This document shows positions 7,745-16,193 of a DNA stretch of 41,486 nucleotides, piece by piece. The stretch spans positions 1-41,486 of the forward strand of contig NZ_LGAP01000045.1 in NCBI RefSeq assembly GCF_001270265.1, written 5' to 3'. The notes under the pieces are model-generated. The model had not been told where the DNA came from, did not search any database, and saw nothing but the letters and a program-made list of their open reading frames with translations. The translations under genes were made by a program, and so were the position numbers. Each line of letters begins with the position of its first letter. Position 1 is the first letter of the stretch. This stretch comes from Ensifer adhaerens (lineage in GTDB: Bacteria; Pseudomonadota; Alphaproteobacteria; Rhizobiales; Rhizobiaceae).

Positions 7745-8398
7745 CTACCGCGCATGTCTCTTGCGAAAGCGATTGACGATCCACCAATCGCACTGCTCCT
7801 CGCTGTAGCCGAGCAGCAGACCTTCTTCCCGCTCATCGGCCTCCGTCCACGGACGCCATTCATGAAATAGCTCAAGGCGCGCCTGCCTGAACCGGTCGAA
7901 CCGCCACTCCTCGCCATTCAAGGCGTAGGCGACATAGATGGTTCGCAACTCCCTTTGCCCGCCGCTGGTCGTCGGGCACATTTGCGTCAATTCCAGGACG
8001 TCCCGCTGAATTCGGCCGGAGGCGACGTGCGGAGCGAACGTCCTTTGCAGGTCATCGAACCAAGCGTTCTCGCCGTCTCCACAGAAAAAGGCGAAGGGTT
8101 TTCGGCCTTCGAGCATCAGCGGCAATTCGTAGCCGGTGTGCACAAGATAGGGCACGCTTTCGATGCTGTGCGGCCGGCGCAGCTCCGCTTCATCGACGGT
8201 ATCGGGAAGGGCGATAGCGCAGGCCGAAGCGAGCTGCAGCAGGTCGCTTCGGTCGAGACGGAAATACACGTGATCGAGATCGAAGCCACGTTCCATCCCC
8301 ATCAGAAGCGCGACCTTCTCGGCTTCCGCCTCGAAGCGCATCTCGTGATAGGGGCAGTCGGTCTCCGGCGACAGGAACGACAGCACGAAGACCGCCAT
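7745..8398 (-). CDS. Conserved hypothetical protein downstream of tldD
   Basis: A 217-residue protein I do not recognise. It has no signal peptide or membrane span and is rich in acidic and aromatic residues. Visible blocks are FLSPETDCPYHEMRFEAE near the N-terminus, ENAWFDDLQRTFAPHV in the middle and QCDWWIVNRFRKRH at the end. The ATG at 8398 was chosen because it falls five bases after the tldD stop, implying translational coupling; longer starts would lie inside tldD. The position suggests co-expression with TldD, but that does not give it a function. Confidence 0.7.
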   Translation of the reverse strand: MAVFVLSFLSPETDCPYHEMRFEAEAEKVALLMGMERGFDLDHVYFRLDRSDLLQLASACAIALPDTVDEAELRRPHSIESVPYLVHTGYELPLMLEGRKPFAFFCGDGENAWFDDLQRTFAPHVASGRIQRDVLELTQMCPTTSGGQRELRTIYVAYALNGEEWRFDRFRQARLELFHEWRPWTEADEREEGLLLGYSEEQCDWWIVNRFRKRHAR

Positions 8399-8403
8399 CG
8401 GTT

Positions 8404-9819
8404 CTAGGCCTGCGTGCCGCCGACGGTGATCTGGTCCATGCGCAGATGCGGCTGACCGACGCCGACCGGCACCCATTGCCCGGCCTTGCCGCAGTTGCCG
8501 ATGCCGGTGTCGAGCTTGGTGTCGTTGCCGACCATCGTCACCCGCTTCATCGCGTCGGGGCCATTGCCGATCAGCATCGCGCCCTTGACCGGCGCGCCGA
8601 TCTTGCCGTCTTCTATCATGTAGGCCTCGGTGCAGCCGAAGACGAACTTGCCGGAGGTGATGTCCACCTGGCCGCCGCCGAAGGAAACGGCGTAGATGCC
8701 CTTGTTCACTGAGGCGATGATCTCCTCGGGCGTCCTGTCGCCAGAGAGCATGTAGGTGTTGGTCATGCGTGGCATCGGCACATGGGCATAACCCTGGCGC
8801 CGGCCGTTGCCGGTCGGCTGCATGCCCATCAGCCGGGCGTTCTGGCGATCCTGCATGTAGCCGACGAGCTTACCGTCCTCGATCAGCACGTTGTAGCCCG
8901 ATGGAGTGCCCTCGTCGTCGATCGAGATCGAGCCGCGACGCGCCTCGATCGTGCCGTCGTCGACGACGGTCACGCCCTTGGCGGCCACCTGCTCGCCGAG
9001 CAGGCCGGCAAAGGCCGAGGTCTTCTTGCGGTTGAAGTCACCTTCAAGGCCGTGGCCGACGGCTTCGTGCAGCATCACGCCCGGCCAGCCCGATGCCAGC
9101 ACCACGTCCATGGTGCCGGCCGGCGCGTCGATCGCATCCAGATTGACGAGCGCCTGGCGCAGCGCCTCGTCGGCGCCCTTCTTCCAGTTTTCCTCAATGA
9201 TGAAGTCGCCGAAGCCACGACGCCCGCCGATGCCGTAGGAGCCGCTTTCCTGGCGGTCGCCATCGCCGGCAACCACCGAGATGTTGATGCGCGTCATCGG
9301 CCTGATGTCCTGAACCCGGTGGCCATCGGCGCGCAGGATGTCGACGAGCTGCCAGCTCGCAGCGATCGAGGCCGTCACCTGCCGGACCTTGGGATCCTTG
9401 GCGCGCAGATAGGCGTCGATTTCCTGCAAGAGCGCGACCTTCGCCTCGAAGCTTGGCTCACCGATCGGGTTCTCGTCGCCATAGAGTTTCTTGTTGGTGC
9501 GCTGCGGAGCCGCCGCATAGGAGCCGGCATAACCGCGCGTCACCTGGCCGACGGCGTCCGCCGCGCGGCGAAGCGCGGCCAACGACAATTCGCCGGCGTG
9601 CGCATAGCCGACAGATTCACCGGCAACCGCGCGCAGGCCAAAACCCTGATCGGTGTTGAAGCTGCCGCCCTTCAGCCGGCCGTTGTCGAAGGAGAGCACT
9701 TCGGCCTGGGCATGTTCGAGAAACAGTTCGCCATCGTCGGCGCCGGCAAGCGTCTCCGACAGAACCTTGCGGATCGCCGCCTCGTCGGCATCGAAGAGGC
9801 TCATCAGATCGGTGTTCAT
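8404..9819 (-). CDS. tldD: Metalloprotease TldD
   Basis: TldD forms a heterodimeric zinc protease with TldE/PmbA, acting on unfolded peptides such as antitoxins and, in some bacteria, on modified-peptide precursors. The 471-residue product has the active-site HEAVGH at 251-256 within VMLHEAVGHGLEGDFN, the N-terminal FDNGRLKGGSFNTDQGFG region, and the C-terminal GNCGKAGQWVPVGVGQP that contributes the Cys/His part of the metal site. The ATG at 9819 was preferred over an in-frame codon at 9840 because similarity starts there. No tldE is present in the window. An unknown gene follows after 5 bases and probably shares the mRNA. Confidence 0.95.
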   Translation of the reverse strand: MNTDLMSLFDADEAAIRKVLSETLAGADDGELFLEHAQAEVLSFDNGRLKGGSFNTDQGFGLRAVAGESVGYAHAGELSLAALRRAADAVGQVTRGYAGSYAAAPQRTNKKLYGDENPIGEPSFEAKVALLQEIDAYLRAKDPKVRQVTASIAASWQLVDILRADGHRVQDIRPMTRINISVVAGDGDRQESGSYGIGGRRGFGDFIIEENWKKGADEALRQALVNLDAIDAPAGTMDVVLASGWPGVMLHEAVGHGLEGDFNRKKTSAFAGLLGEQVAAKGVTVVDDGTIEARRGSISIDDEGTPSGYNVLIEDGKLVGYMQDRQNARLMGMQPTGNGRRQGYAHVPMPRMTNTYMLSGDRTPEEIIASVNKGIYAVSFGGGQVDITSGKFVFGCTEAYMIEDGKIGAPVKGAMLIGNGPDAMKRVTMVGNDTKLDTGIGNCGKAGQWVPVGVGQPHLRMDQITVGGTQA

Positions 9820-9897
9820 GGTCGTGCGCTCCCGCGTCATAAAGTTCGATGGCCTCCATTTAGGAAGGCCAAGGGTTCAAGCCAAGGAAAATATCGA

Positions 9898-11097
9898 TCA
9901 GGAGAGCGAAGCGTTCCAGCCATCGAGGCGTTCGATGCGCTCGACGCCGGTAAAGCGGGCGACGCGTTCGAGTTCCGCGTCGATGCGTTCCATGCGGCCG
10001 GAAGACGCCTTGACGCCACGCTCCAGCCAGAGCCGGCGCACGTCGAGGCTGCCGCGCTTGCGGTCGGCCTTCATGTCGATGCGGCCGATCAGGCGATCGC
10101 CTTCGATCAGCGGGAAGACATAATAGCCATATTCCCGCTTTGGCTCGGGCACGAAGATCTCGATGCGATAAAAGAAGCCGAACAGCCGTTCGGTGCGATT
10201 GCGGTCGCGCAGCAAAGGATCGAACGGGCTCAGGACACGCACGCGGCCCGGCGGATCGGGAATATCGCCAAGCTCGTCGGGAAAGCCGGCAAGCGCGTAG
10301 GACGACCGCGGTTTGCCGCCGTCGATCGGCTCGATCAACACCTCGACCAGCTCGTCGCGATGCTCGGCCACCCAGGTCTTCGCCTCGTCGGGCGAGACCA
10401 GATCCCAGAAGGCGGCGATTTCGCCGTGGGTGGCAAAACCCAGACGTTCCAGCGCGCTGCGGCAGGCCCAGTCGATAAACTCGTGATGCTCCACCTCTCC
10501 ATCCTGATGATGCGGCGGGATCACGCGTTCTGTCAGGTCGTAGACCTTCTGGAAATTCTCGCGCCGGGTGATGGCCAGCTTGCCGGTGCGCCACAGCACT
10601 TCGAGCGCGGTCTTCGACGGATGCCAGTTCCACCAACCGCCCGACTCGTGCTCGGCTTCCTTGAGGTCGCGGGCCAGCACCGGGCCGCCCTTGGCGATGC
10701 GCTCATAGGTTTCGTCGCAGCCTTTCTCGAAGCCTTCGCCACGCCATTTGCTCCAGCGGTCGACGATGGTCTCGCCTTCCCATTTGAAGCGGTGCTTCCA
10801 GTAGCGAAAGAAGCTGCTGGGGATGATGGAGGCGTCGTGGGTCCAATGCTCGAACAGTTCCCTGTCGTCTTCGAGAAGCGCGGTCAGGTGTTCGCGGCGA
10901 TAGGTCTGGTTGCGCGAGAACAGGATCTGGTGATGGGCGCGTTCCACCGTGGCGATGCTGTCGACCTGGACGAAGCCGATGTCGTGGATCAGCTTGAGCA
11001 GGCCATCCTTGCCAAGCGCGCGGTGCGGTGCGCCGGAAAGCCCCTGCTTTGCGAGGAAGATGCGCCGGGCATCGCTATTGGAGAGCCGAATCGTCAT
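9898..11097 (-). CDS. YcaQ-type DNA glycosylase (HTH_42 winged-helix protein)
   Basis: A 399-residue member of the family that includes E. coli YcaQ (AlkX), which unhooks DNA interstrand crosslinks. The catalytic QxD-type motif is seen as FVQVDSI (Gln44, Asp46), followed by RAHHQILFSRN and the EHWTHDASIIP segment typical of the tandem winged-helix domains. It probably acts as a DNA repair enzyme; the exact lesion is inferred from the family. The start is ATG at 11097. It precedes tldD by 78 bases on the same strand and is divergent from bioM. Confidence 0.85.
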   Translation of the reverse strand: MTIRLSNSDARRIFLAKQGLSGAPHRALGKDGLLKLIHDIGFVQVDSIATVERAHHQILFSRNQTYRREHLTALLEDDRELFEHWTHDASIIPSSFFRYWKHRFKWEGETIVDRWSKWRGEGFEKGCDETYERIAKGGPVLARDLKEAEHESGGWWNWHPSKTALEVLWRTGKLAITRRENFQKVYDLTERVIPPHHQDGEVEHHEFIDWACRSALERLGFATHGEIAAFWDLVSPDEAKTWVAEHRDELVEVLIEPIDGGKPRSSYALAGFPDELGDIPDPPGRVRVLSPFDPLLRDRNRTERLFGFFYRIEIFVPEPKREYGYYVFPLIEGDRLIGRIDMKADRKRGSLDVRRLWLERGVKASSGRMERIDAELERVARFTGVERIERLDGWNASLS

Positions 11098-11212
11098 GAT
11101 AGAAAGAATAGGCTTTTATTCCCATAATTCAAACGGGGAGCTTGATCCAAGGCGCATTGCCCTTGTCCGCCGACTTGGCCTATAGAGCAAACCGCAAACC
11201 GCGAGGGACGGG

Positions 11213-11893
11213 ATGGACATCCGCTTTACCGACTGCTCGGTCCGCTTCGGCGAACGGGTGGCTCTGCAGCCGCTGTCGCTGACGATCACCGAAAGGCGTG
11301 TCGGCATTATCGGCCTCAACGGCTCCGGCAAGACGACCTTCGCGCGGCTGATCAACGGCCTCGTCAAACCTTCGGCCGGCAGCGTCACCGTCAATGGCCT
11401 CGATACGGTCAAGGACGACCGCGCCGTGCTCTCCGAGGCCGGCTTCATCTTCCAGAATCCGCAGCACCAGCTGATCATGCCCGTCGTTGCCGACGACATC
11501 GGCTTCGGCCTGAAGAACCGCGGCCTCAAAGGCGAGGAAATCGAGAAGCGGACGCAAGCCGTGCTGTCGCGCTTCGGCGTCGAGCACCTGGCGCGACGGC
11601 GGGTGCATGAACTCTCCGGCGGCGAGACCCAGCTTGTCGCCATGGCCAGCGTCGTTGTCACAGATCCCAAAATCCTGATCCTCGACGAGCCGACCAACCA
11701 GCTCGACCTGCGCAACCGGCGGCGCGTCGCCGACACGATCGCGACGCTGGACGAAGATACGCTGGTCATCACCCACGACCTGCCGCTGGTCGAAAATGTC
11801 GAACGCCTGCTGCTCTTCCACGAGGGGCGGCTTGCCGCGGATGGCGCGCCGCGAGAAACGATCCGCCGCTACCACGAGATCGCCGGATGCTGA
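11213..11893 (+). CDS. bioM: Biotin ECF transporter ATPase BioM
   Basis: ATP-binding subunit of the biotin uptake system BioMNY. At 226 residues it has Walker A GLNGSGKTT (34-42), the Q-loop QNPQHQ (81-86), the ABC signature LSGGETQ (134-140), Walker B ILILDEP (154-160) and the switch histidine in VITHD. QNPQHQL is characteristic of energy-coupling-factor A components of the CbiO/BioM class. The ATG at 11213 follows GGGACGGG. bioN overlaps its end by 7 bases. I looked upstream for the alphaproteobacterial BioR palindrome (TTATMKATAA) and did not find a convincing one. Confidence 0.93.
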   Translation: MDIRFTDCSVRFGERVALQPLSLTITERRVGIIGLNGSGKTTFARLINGLVKPSAGSVTVNGLDTVKDDRAVLSEAGFIFQNPQHQLIMPVVADDIGFGLKNRGLKGEEIEKRTQAVLSRFGVEHLARRRVHELSGGETQLVAMASVVVTDPKILILDEPTNQLDLRNRRRVADTIATLDEDTLVITHDLPLVENVERLLLFHEGRLAADGAPRETIRRYHEIAGC

Positions 11894-12492
11894 CGAGCCT
11901 GCACATCGAGGGCAACAGCTGGCTGCACCGCCTGCCGGTGCGCGCAAAGCTTTTGGCACTGGTGGCGCTCAGCATTCTGCTTTTCCTCAGCGGCTCGGTC
12001 CTTGTGCAACTGACCGCGTTTGTGATTTCGGGCGGGCTCTATATTTCCGTCGGCCTTTCCTGGCGCGAGGCGCTGAAACGCGTCGGCTTCGTCTTCTTCA
12101 CGATCTTCTTTCTCGCGGCCGTGAACCTCTTCCTCCTCCCCTTGAGCGAAGTGGCCGTGCTGACCCTGCGGCTGATGGCACTGGTGCTTTTTGCAGCCGC
12201 GGTAACGGCGACGACGACGATCGGCGCCTTCATGGACGAGATCACGGTGCTGCTGACGCCTTTCGAACGCCTGGGATGGGTGCGTGCCGCCGATGTCAGC
12301 CTGGCGCTCGGGCTCGTCTTGCGTTTCGTGCCCGACATTTTGGCGCGCTATCAGGCCATTCGCGAAGCGCACCGGGCGCGCGGGCTGCCGGTGCGGCCGT
12401 TGACGATCATCGGGCCGCTGATCATCCTGACGCTCAAAGATGCGGATACGATCGCTGCAGCGATTGACGCCCGTGGTTTTCGCCGTCAATAA
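11887..12492 (+). CDS. bioN: Biotin ECF transporter transmembrane subunit BioN
   Basis: The 201-residue EcfT-type membrane coupling protein of BioMNY, with about four to five hydrophobic segments (for example 18-40, 45-60 and 78-110). The two cytoplasmic Ala-Arg-Gly motifs that grip the ATPase are present as HRARGLP (near 160) and DARGF (close to the C-terminus). The start codon overlaps the bioM stop, so the two are translationally coupled. bioY follows after 36 bases, which completes the three-part transporter. Confidence 0.92.
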   Translation: MLTSLHIEGNSWLHRLPVRAKLLALVALSILLFLSGSVLVQLTAFVISGGLYISVGLSWREALKRVGFVFFTIFFLAAVNLFLLPLSEVAVLTLRLMALVLFAAAVTATTTIGAFMDEITVLLTPFERLGWVRAADVSLALGLVLRFVPDILARYQAIREAHRARGLPVRPLTIIGPLIILTLKDADTIAAAIDARGFRRQ

Positions 12493-12528
12493 ATTCGCAC
12501 ACCCTAATAAACAAGGAACAGGAACAGC

Positions 12529-13092
12529 ATGAACACCAGAGACCTCGTCCTTATCGCTCTCTTTGCCGCGATCGTCGTCGTGCTCGGCCTCATTCCGCCG
12601 ATCACGCTCGGCTTCATTCCCGTGCCGATCACCGCGCAGTCCATGGGCGTGATGCTCGCCGGCTGCATTCTCGGCGCCAAGCGCGGCGCTTTCGCCTTCC
12701 TCCTGTTCCTTCTGCTCGTCGCCATCGGCCTGCCGGTGCTATCAGGCGGTCGCGGCGGTCTCGCCGTGTTTGCCGGCCCGTCGGGTGGCTTCATCCTCGG
12801 CTGGGTCGTTGCCACTTTCGTCACCGGTCTGATCGCGCAGCGCTTCGTCCGTGAGGGCCAGCCGGAAGTCCGCCAGTTCGTCGGCTTCTTCCTTGCCTCG
12901 ATCGTCGGCGGCATTGTCGTGCTCTATGCGATCGGCATGCCCTGGATATCGGCCGTCACCGGCACGCCGCTCCTGACCGTTGCGACCGGTTCGCTCGCCT
13001 TCCTTCCGGGCGACCTGCTGAAGGCGGCGATCGCGACGCTTGCCGCACGGGCCGTCTTTGCCGGCTATCCGCTGCTGCCGGTTCGCGCCTGA
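12529..13092 (+). CDS. bioY: Biotin-binding S component BioY
   Basis: The substrate-specific subunit of the biotin ECF transporter, a 187-residue hydrophobic protein with six predicted helices. The N-terminal LIALFAAIVVVLGLIPPI, the GVMLAGCILGAKRG loop and the GRGGLAVFAGPSGGF segment are hallmarks of BioY, the last contributing to biotin binding. The ATG at 12529 is preceded by AAGGAACAGGAA. The stop is only 4 bases before the start of the acyl-CoA ligase, so both belong to one operon. Confidence 0.95.
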   Translation: MNTRDLVLIALFAAIVVVLGLIPPITLGFIPVPITAQSMGVMLAGCILGAKRGAFAFLLFLLLVAIGLPVLSGGRGGLAVFAGPSGGFILGWVVATFVTGLIAQRFVREGQPEVRQFVGFFLASIVGGIVVLYAIGMPWISAVTGTPLLTVATGSLAFLPGDLLKAAIATLAARAVFAGYPLLPVRA

Positions 13093-13096
13093 ACCG

Positions 13097-14599
13097 ATGC
13101 CGTTTGCCGCCGCCCTTGCGCGTCACGCGGACGATCATCCGCATGCCCCGGCCTTCCGCATGGAAGGCCGGGTTTTCACATTCGGGGAGCTTATGTCTTG
13201 CGCGGGCCAGCTCGTTTCCGCTTTCGGGAGATTGACGGCAAATACCCGGAATAAAAGTGTGCTACCCGACACCACGACGCTGGTCGCTCTGGAGATCGGC
13301 AACCATCCCCTTTTCGCCGCAGCATTCGTCGCTGCGACATCAGGCGGTCATTGCGTGGCATTGATCGATCCGCACCTGCCGGCCGCGACGCGCGCCGCGA
13401 TGCGTGAGTTGCTGCGGCCCGACATTGTCGTTCGCGCCAACGGCGACGGGCTGCGGCTCGACGCCACCGCTGCCGGCCAAAGCATGCTTTTCACCGCTGG
13501 TTCGGACGAAGACATTTCGCCGATCGCCATCGGCGCCGATGACGAGCCGTTTCTCGTCGTCTTCACCTCCGGCACCACGGGCCTGCCGAAAGCGATCGTG
13601 CGCGATCGCGGTTCCTGGCGGCGCAGCCTGAAGACCGGGCAGGATTTTTTTGGCATCGACAGTGACACGTGCACCTTTGCCCCCGGCCCGCTGGCCCATG
13701 GGCTGACGCTCTATGCGCTTGCCGAAACGCTGGTTGCGGGCGCCGAGTTCGTCGGCATGGCGCATTTCGATGCAGCGTGCGCGTCCGAGACCATCACGTT
13801 ACAGGACGTCAGACGACTCGTGCTCGTACCGACGATGCTGAGACGGCTCTGTGCATTACCTTCGCATAGCGCACCGACGTCGGTGCAGAAGATCACCGTT
13901 GCCGGCGCCAAGCTGACACCGGTCGATCGTGCAGCCGCAGCACAGACCTTCCCCCAGGCAAACATCATCGAATATTACGGTGCCTCTGAACTCGGCTTCA
14001 TCAGCGTTGCCGGCCCTGGCGACACCCCATCGGCGACCGCCGTCGGACGCGCCTTTCCCGGCGTTGGCCTCACCGTGCTCGACGAGAGCGGAACGACGCT
14101 GCCATTAGGCGAAACCGGCACGATCTTCGTCGACAGCGACCTGATTTCGAGCGGCTATATCGGTGCCGGGGACGGTGCGGGGCTCCGGCGCGTCGGCCGG
14201 CTCGCAACCGTCGGTGACCTCGGGTTCCTCGATGCCGACGGCACCCTGCATCTGGTCGGGCGCTCCGGCGGCATGGTGCTTTCCGGCGGCAATAACATCT
14301 ACCCGCAGGAGGTCGAAGCGACGCTCGCCGGGTATGCGGATGTGCATGCGGCCTTCGTGCTCGGCCTTGATCATCCCGATCTTGGCAGCGAACTCGCCGC
14401 CGTTATCGAGCCGAATGCAGCTACAATCGACCGCGCAGCCCTCGACTGTCATCTCGACAGCCATCTGCCGCGCTATAAACATCCACGTCGAATCTGGCTT
14501 TGCCGTGCCTTGCCGATGACACAATCTGGTAAGGTGGCGGCAGGCACTCTCAAGCAATGGATCGTGGACGGACATGACGCCCTTGAGCCCTTCGTCTGA
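13097..14599 (+). CDS. AMP-dependent acyl-CoA synthetase/ligase in the biotin-transport operon
   Basis: A 500-residue ANL-superfamily enzyme that activates a carboxylic acid as acyl-AMP and transfers it to CoA (or another thiol). The P-loop FTSGTTGLPK lies at 156-165, EYYGASELGF gives the A5-type motif, the hinge-proximal GRSGGMVLSGGNNIYPQE follows, and the C-terminal catalytic lysine is in MTQSGKVAAGTLK. The ATG at 13097 is 4 bases after bioY; the frame is open earlier but runs over bioY. The thiolase gene overlaps its 3' end by 26 bases. Linkage to bioY recalls the B. subtilis yhfUTS genes (BioY homologue, ligase, thiolase), so the acid may be connected with biotin or pimelate. That is inference. 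Confidence 0.88.
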   Translation: MPFAAALARHADDHPHAPAFRMEGRVFTFGELMSCAGQLVSAFGRLTANTRNKSVLPDTTTLVALEIGNHPLFAAAFVAATSGGHCVALIDPHLPAATRAAMRELLRPDIVVRANGDGLRLDATAAGQSMLFTAGSDEDISPIAIGADDEPFLVVFTSGTTGLPKAIVRDRGSWRRSLKTGQDFFGIDSDTCTFAPGPLAHGLTLYALAETLVAGAEFVGMAHFDAACASETITLQDVRRLVLVPTMLRRLCALPSHSAPTSVQKITVAGAKLTPVDRAAAAQTFPQANIIEYYGASELGFISVAGPGDTPSATAVGRAFPGVGLTVLDESGTTLPLGETGTIFVDSDLISSGYIGAGDGAGLRRVGRLATVGDLGFLDADGTLHLVGRSGGMVLSGGNNIYPQEVEATLAGYADVHAAFVLGLDHPDLGSELAAVIEPNAATIDRAALDCHLDSHLPRYKHPRRIWLCRALPMTQSGKVAAGTLKQWIVDGHDALEPFV

Positions 14600-15770
14600 C
14601 CCATCGCGGATACCGGTGATCGTCGCGGCCCTGCGCACGCCGATCGGCCGCGTGCGCGGCGCGCTCGCGGAGGTTGAGCCGGCACGGCTCGCCGCACCCC
14701 TGATTACCCGCATACTCGCCGATGTCGGGCTCTCGGCGGATGCGATCGATGACGTCATCCTCGGCAATGCCGCCAATTGCGCCGGCAATCTCGGGCGGCT
14801 CGCGGCACTCGAAGCCGGGCTTCCGGTATCGACGCCAGGCCTTACCATCGACAGGCAATGCGGTGCCGGGCTCGAAGCCATCACACTTGCCGCCAGGCTC
14901 ATTCAGGCGGGTGCGGGACGCTTCTACCTCGCCGGCGGCACCGAAAGCGCCAGTCGTGCTCATATCCGCCTGAGGCCGCCGACGATCCCTGGCGAAGAAC
15001 CGCAGCCGATCAAGCGCTCGCGCATGGCACCGGACGAGATCGGCGATCCTGACATGGGCGTTGCCGCCGAAAACGTCGCCACCGCCTGCGGCATTTCGCG
15101 CGAGAGACAGGATGCGTTTGCGCTCGAAAGCCAGCAACGCGCCGTCGCCGCCCAGGGCGCAGGCCGGTTTTCGCGCGAAATCGTACCGATCGAAACCACG
15201 GCCGGAACCGTCGACACGGACGAATGCCCGCGCGCGAATGCCTCCCTCGAAACTTTGCAGCGGCTAAAACCCGTCTTCGTCAAGGACGGAACGGTAACAG
15301 CAGGCAATGCCTGCCCGATCAACGACGGCGCGGCGATGGTTCTGGTGACCAGCCTTGCCGAAGCGCGGCGCCTCGGGCTTTCCTTTGCGCTCGAATTCAT
15401 CGATGCGACAACCGCCGGCGTGCATCCCGATCTTCTCGGGCTCGGTCCGGTGCCCGCGATGGCCAAGCTGAAAGCACGCAATCCGGCGCTTGACGTCGAC
15501 GCGATCGATTTCATCGAATTCAACGAGGCCTTTGCCTCGCAGGTGCTCGGCAGTCTCGATCAGCTCGAGATATCACCTGAGCGGGTCAATCTCGATGGCG
15601 GCGCCATCGCGCTCGGCCACCCCTACGGCGCGTCCGGTGCCATCCTCGCGGTGCGGTTGTTCACGCAGATGCTGGCCGTCCCGCAGGAAACACAGGCGCT
15701 GGCGATGATGGGCATCGGCGGCGGCATGGGCGGCGTCGCGCTGTTTCGCAGCCTGCGGTCGGTCGAATAA
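14574..15770 (+). CDS. Thiolase-like acetyl-CoA acyltransferase lacking the second catalytic Cys
   Basis: A 398-residue thiolase-family protein. The acyl-accepting cysteine is present (Cys96 in DRQCGAG), as are the NEAFA block (317-321) and the oxyanion histidine His349 in LGHPYGASG. At the C-terminus, where thiolases normally read CIGGGMG, this protein reads MMGIGGGMG, so the acid/base cysteine is replaced by Gly380. A classical Claisen or thiolytic reaction may therefore be weakened or changed. The start overlaps the ligase stop by 26 bases, which indicates translational coupling in the bioMNY-ligase-thiolase operon. A convergent thioesterase gene ends 5 bases beyond its stop. Confidence 0.88.
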   Translation: MTPLSPSSDPSRIPVIVAALRTPIGRVRGALAEVEPARLAAPLITRILADVGLSADAIDDVILGNAANCAGNLGRLAALEAGLPVSTPGLTIDRQCGAGLEAITLAARLIQAGAGRFYLAGGTESASRAHIRLRPPTIPGEEPQPIKRSRMAPDEIGDPDMGVAAENVATACGISRERQDAFALESQQRAVAAQGAGRFSREIVPIETTAGTVDTDECPRANASLETLQRLKPVFVKDGTVTAGNACPINDGAAMVLVTSLAEARRLGLSFALEFIDATTAGVHPDLLGLGPVPAMAKLKARNPALDVDAIDFIEFNEAFASQVLGSLDQLEISPERVNLDGGAIALGHPYGASGAILAVRLFTQMLAVPQETQALAMMGIGGGMGGVALFRSLRSVE

Positions 15771-15775
15771 TCTCC

Positions 15776-16177
15776 TCAGAGAATGTAGCTACCGAGCCAT
15801 TCGCGCGTTGCGGCCGGCACCGGCAGCGGCGTGTGCCGCTCGCGATCGACGGCGACCCAGACGATCTCGAGCTCGGCCGCAAGCTGGCCGGCCGCCTCGA
15901 CGCGCACGGCAAAGCTTACTGAGCTGCCGCCGATCTTGGCGACGGTGACGATGAAGCGTGCCGGCTCGTCATAGCGCAGGCCGCGATGGAAGACGCAGGC
16001 CGAGCGGCGAACGAGATAGGCAGGCTCATGAACGACGGACGGCCGATGCCGCCAGAGTTGGGTAAGTGCCGCTTCGGCATGGGCATAATAGGCGGCATTG
16101 TGCATGTGGCCATGCATGTCTATATCGCGAAACGGAATGCGGATTTCCGTGACGTTGTCCCGCTCCCTGCCGTCCAT
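15776..16177 (-). CDS. Hotdog-fold acyl-CoA thioesterase (4HBT family)
   Basis: A 133-residue single hotdog domain that should hydrolyse acyl-CoA thioesters. The N-terminal RIPFRDIDMHGHMHNAAYY is the classic 4-hydroxybenzoyl-CoA-thioesterase motif, with the catalytic Asp in RDIDMHGHM. The ATG at 16177 has AGAGGA six bases upstream. The frame is open further upstream but would run into the divergent MDR gene. It converges on the thiolase with a 5-base gap, and its start is only 16 bases from that of the MDR oxidoreductase. The acyl substrate is unknown. Confidence 0.88.
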   Translation of the reverse strand: MDGRERDNVTEIRIPFRDIDMHGHMHNAAYYAHAEAALTQLWRHRPSVVHEPAYLVRRSACVFHRGLRYDEPARFIVTVAKIGGSSVSFAVRVEAAGQLAAELEIVWVAVDRERHTPLPVPAATREWLGSYIL

Positions 16178-16193
16178 GCGAGGTCCTCTTAGA

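Noticed and set aside
8782-11127. Plus-strand frame of 781 codons opposite tldD and the YcaQ-type gene
   Set aside because: It is the antisense of two clear enzymes with all their motifs, and the translated product is low-complexity and unlike a protein.
11100-11212. BioR operator upstream of bioM
   Set aside because: No TTATMKATAA-like palindrome is present, only AT-rich fragments such as CCTATAGAGC with poor symmetry.
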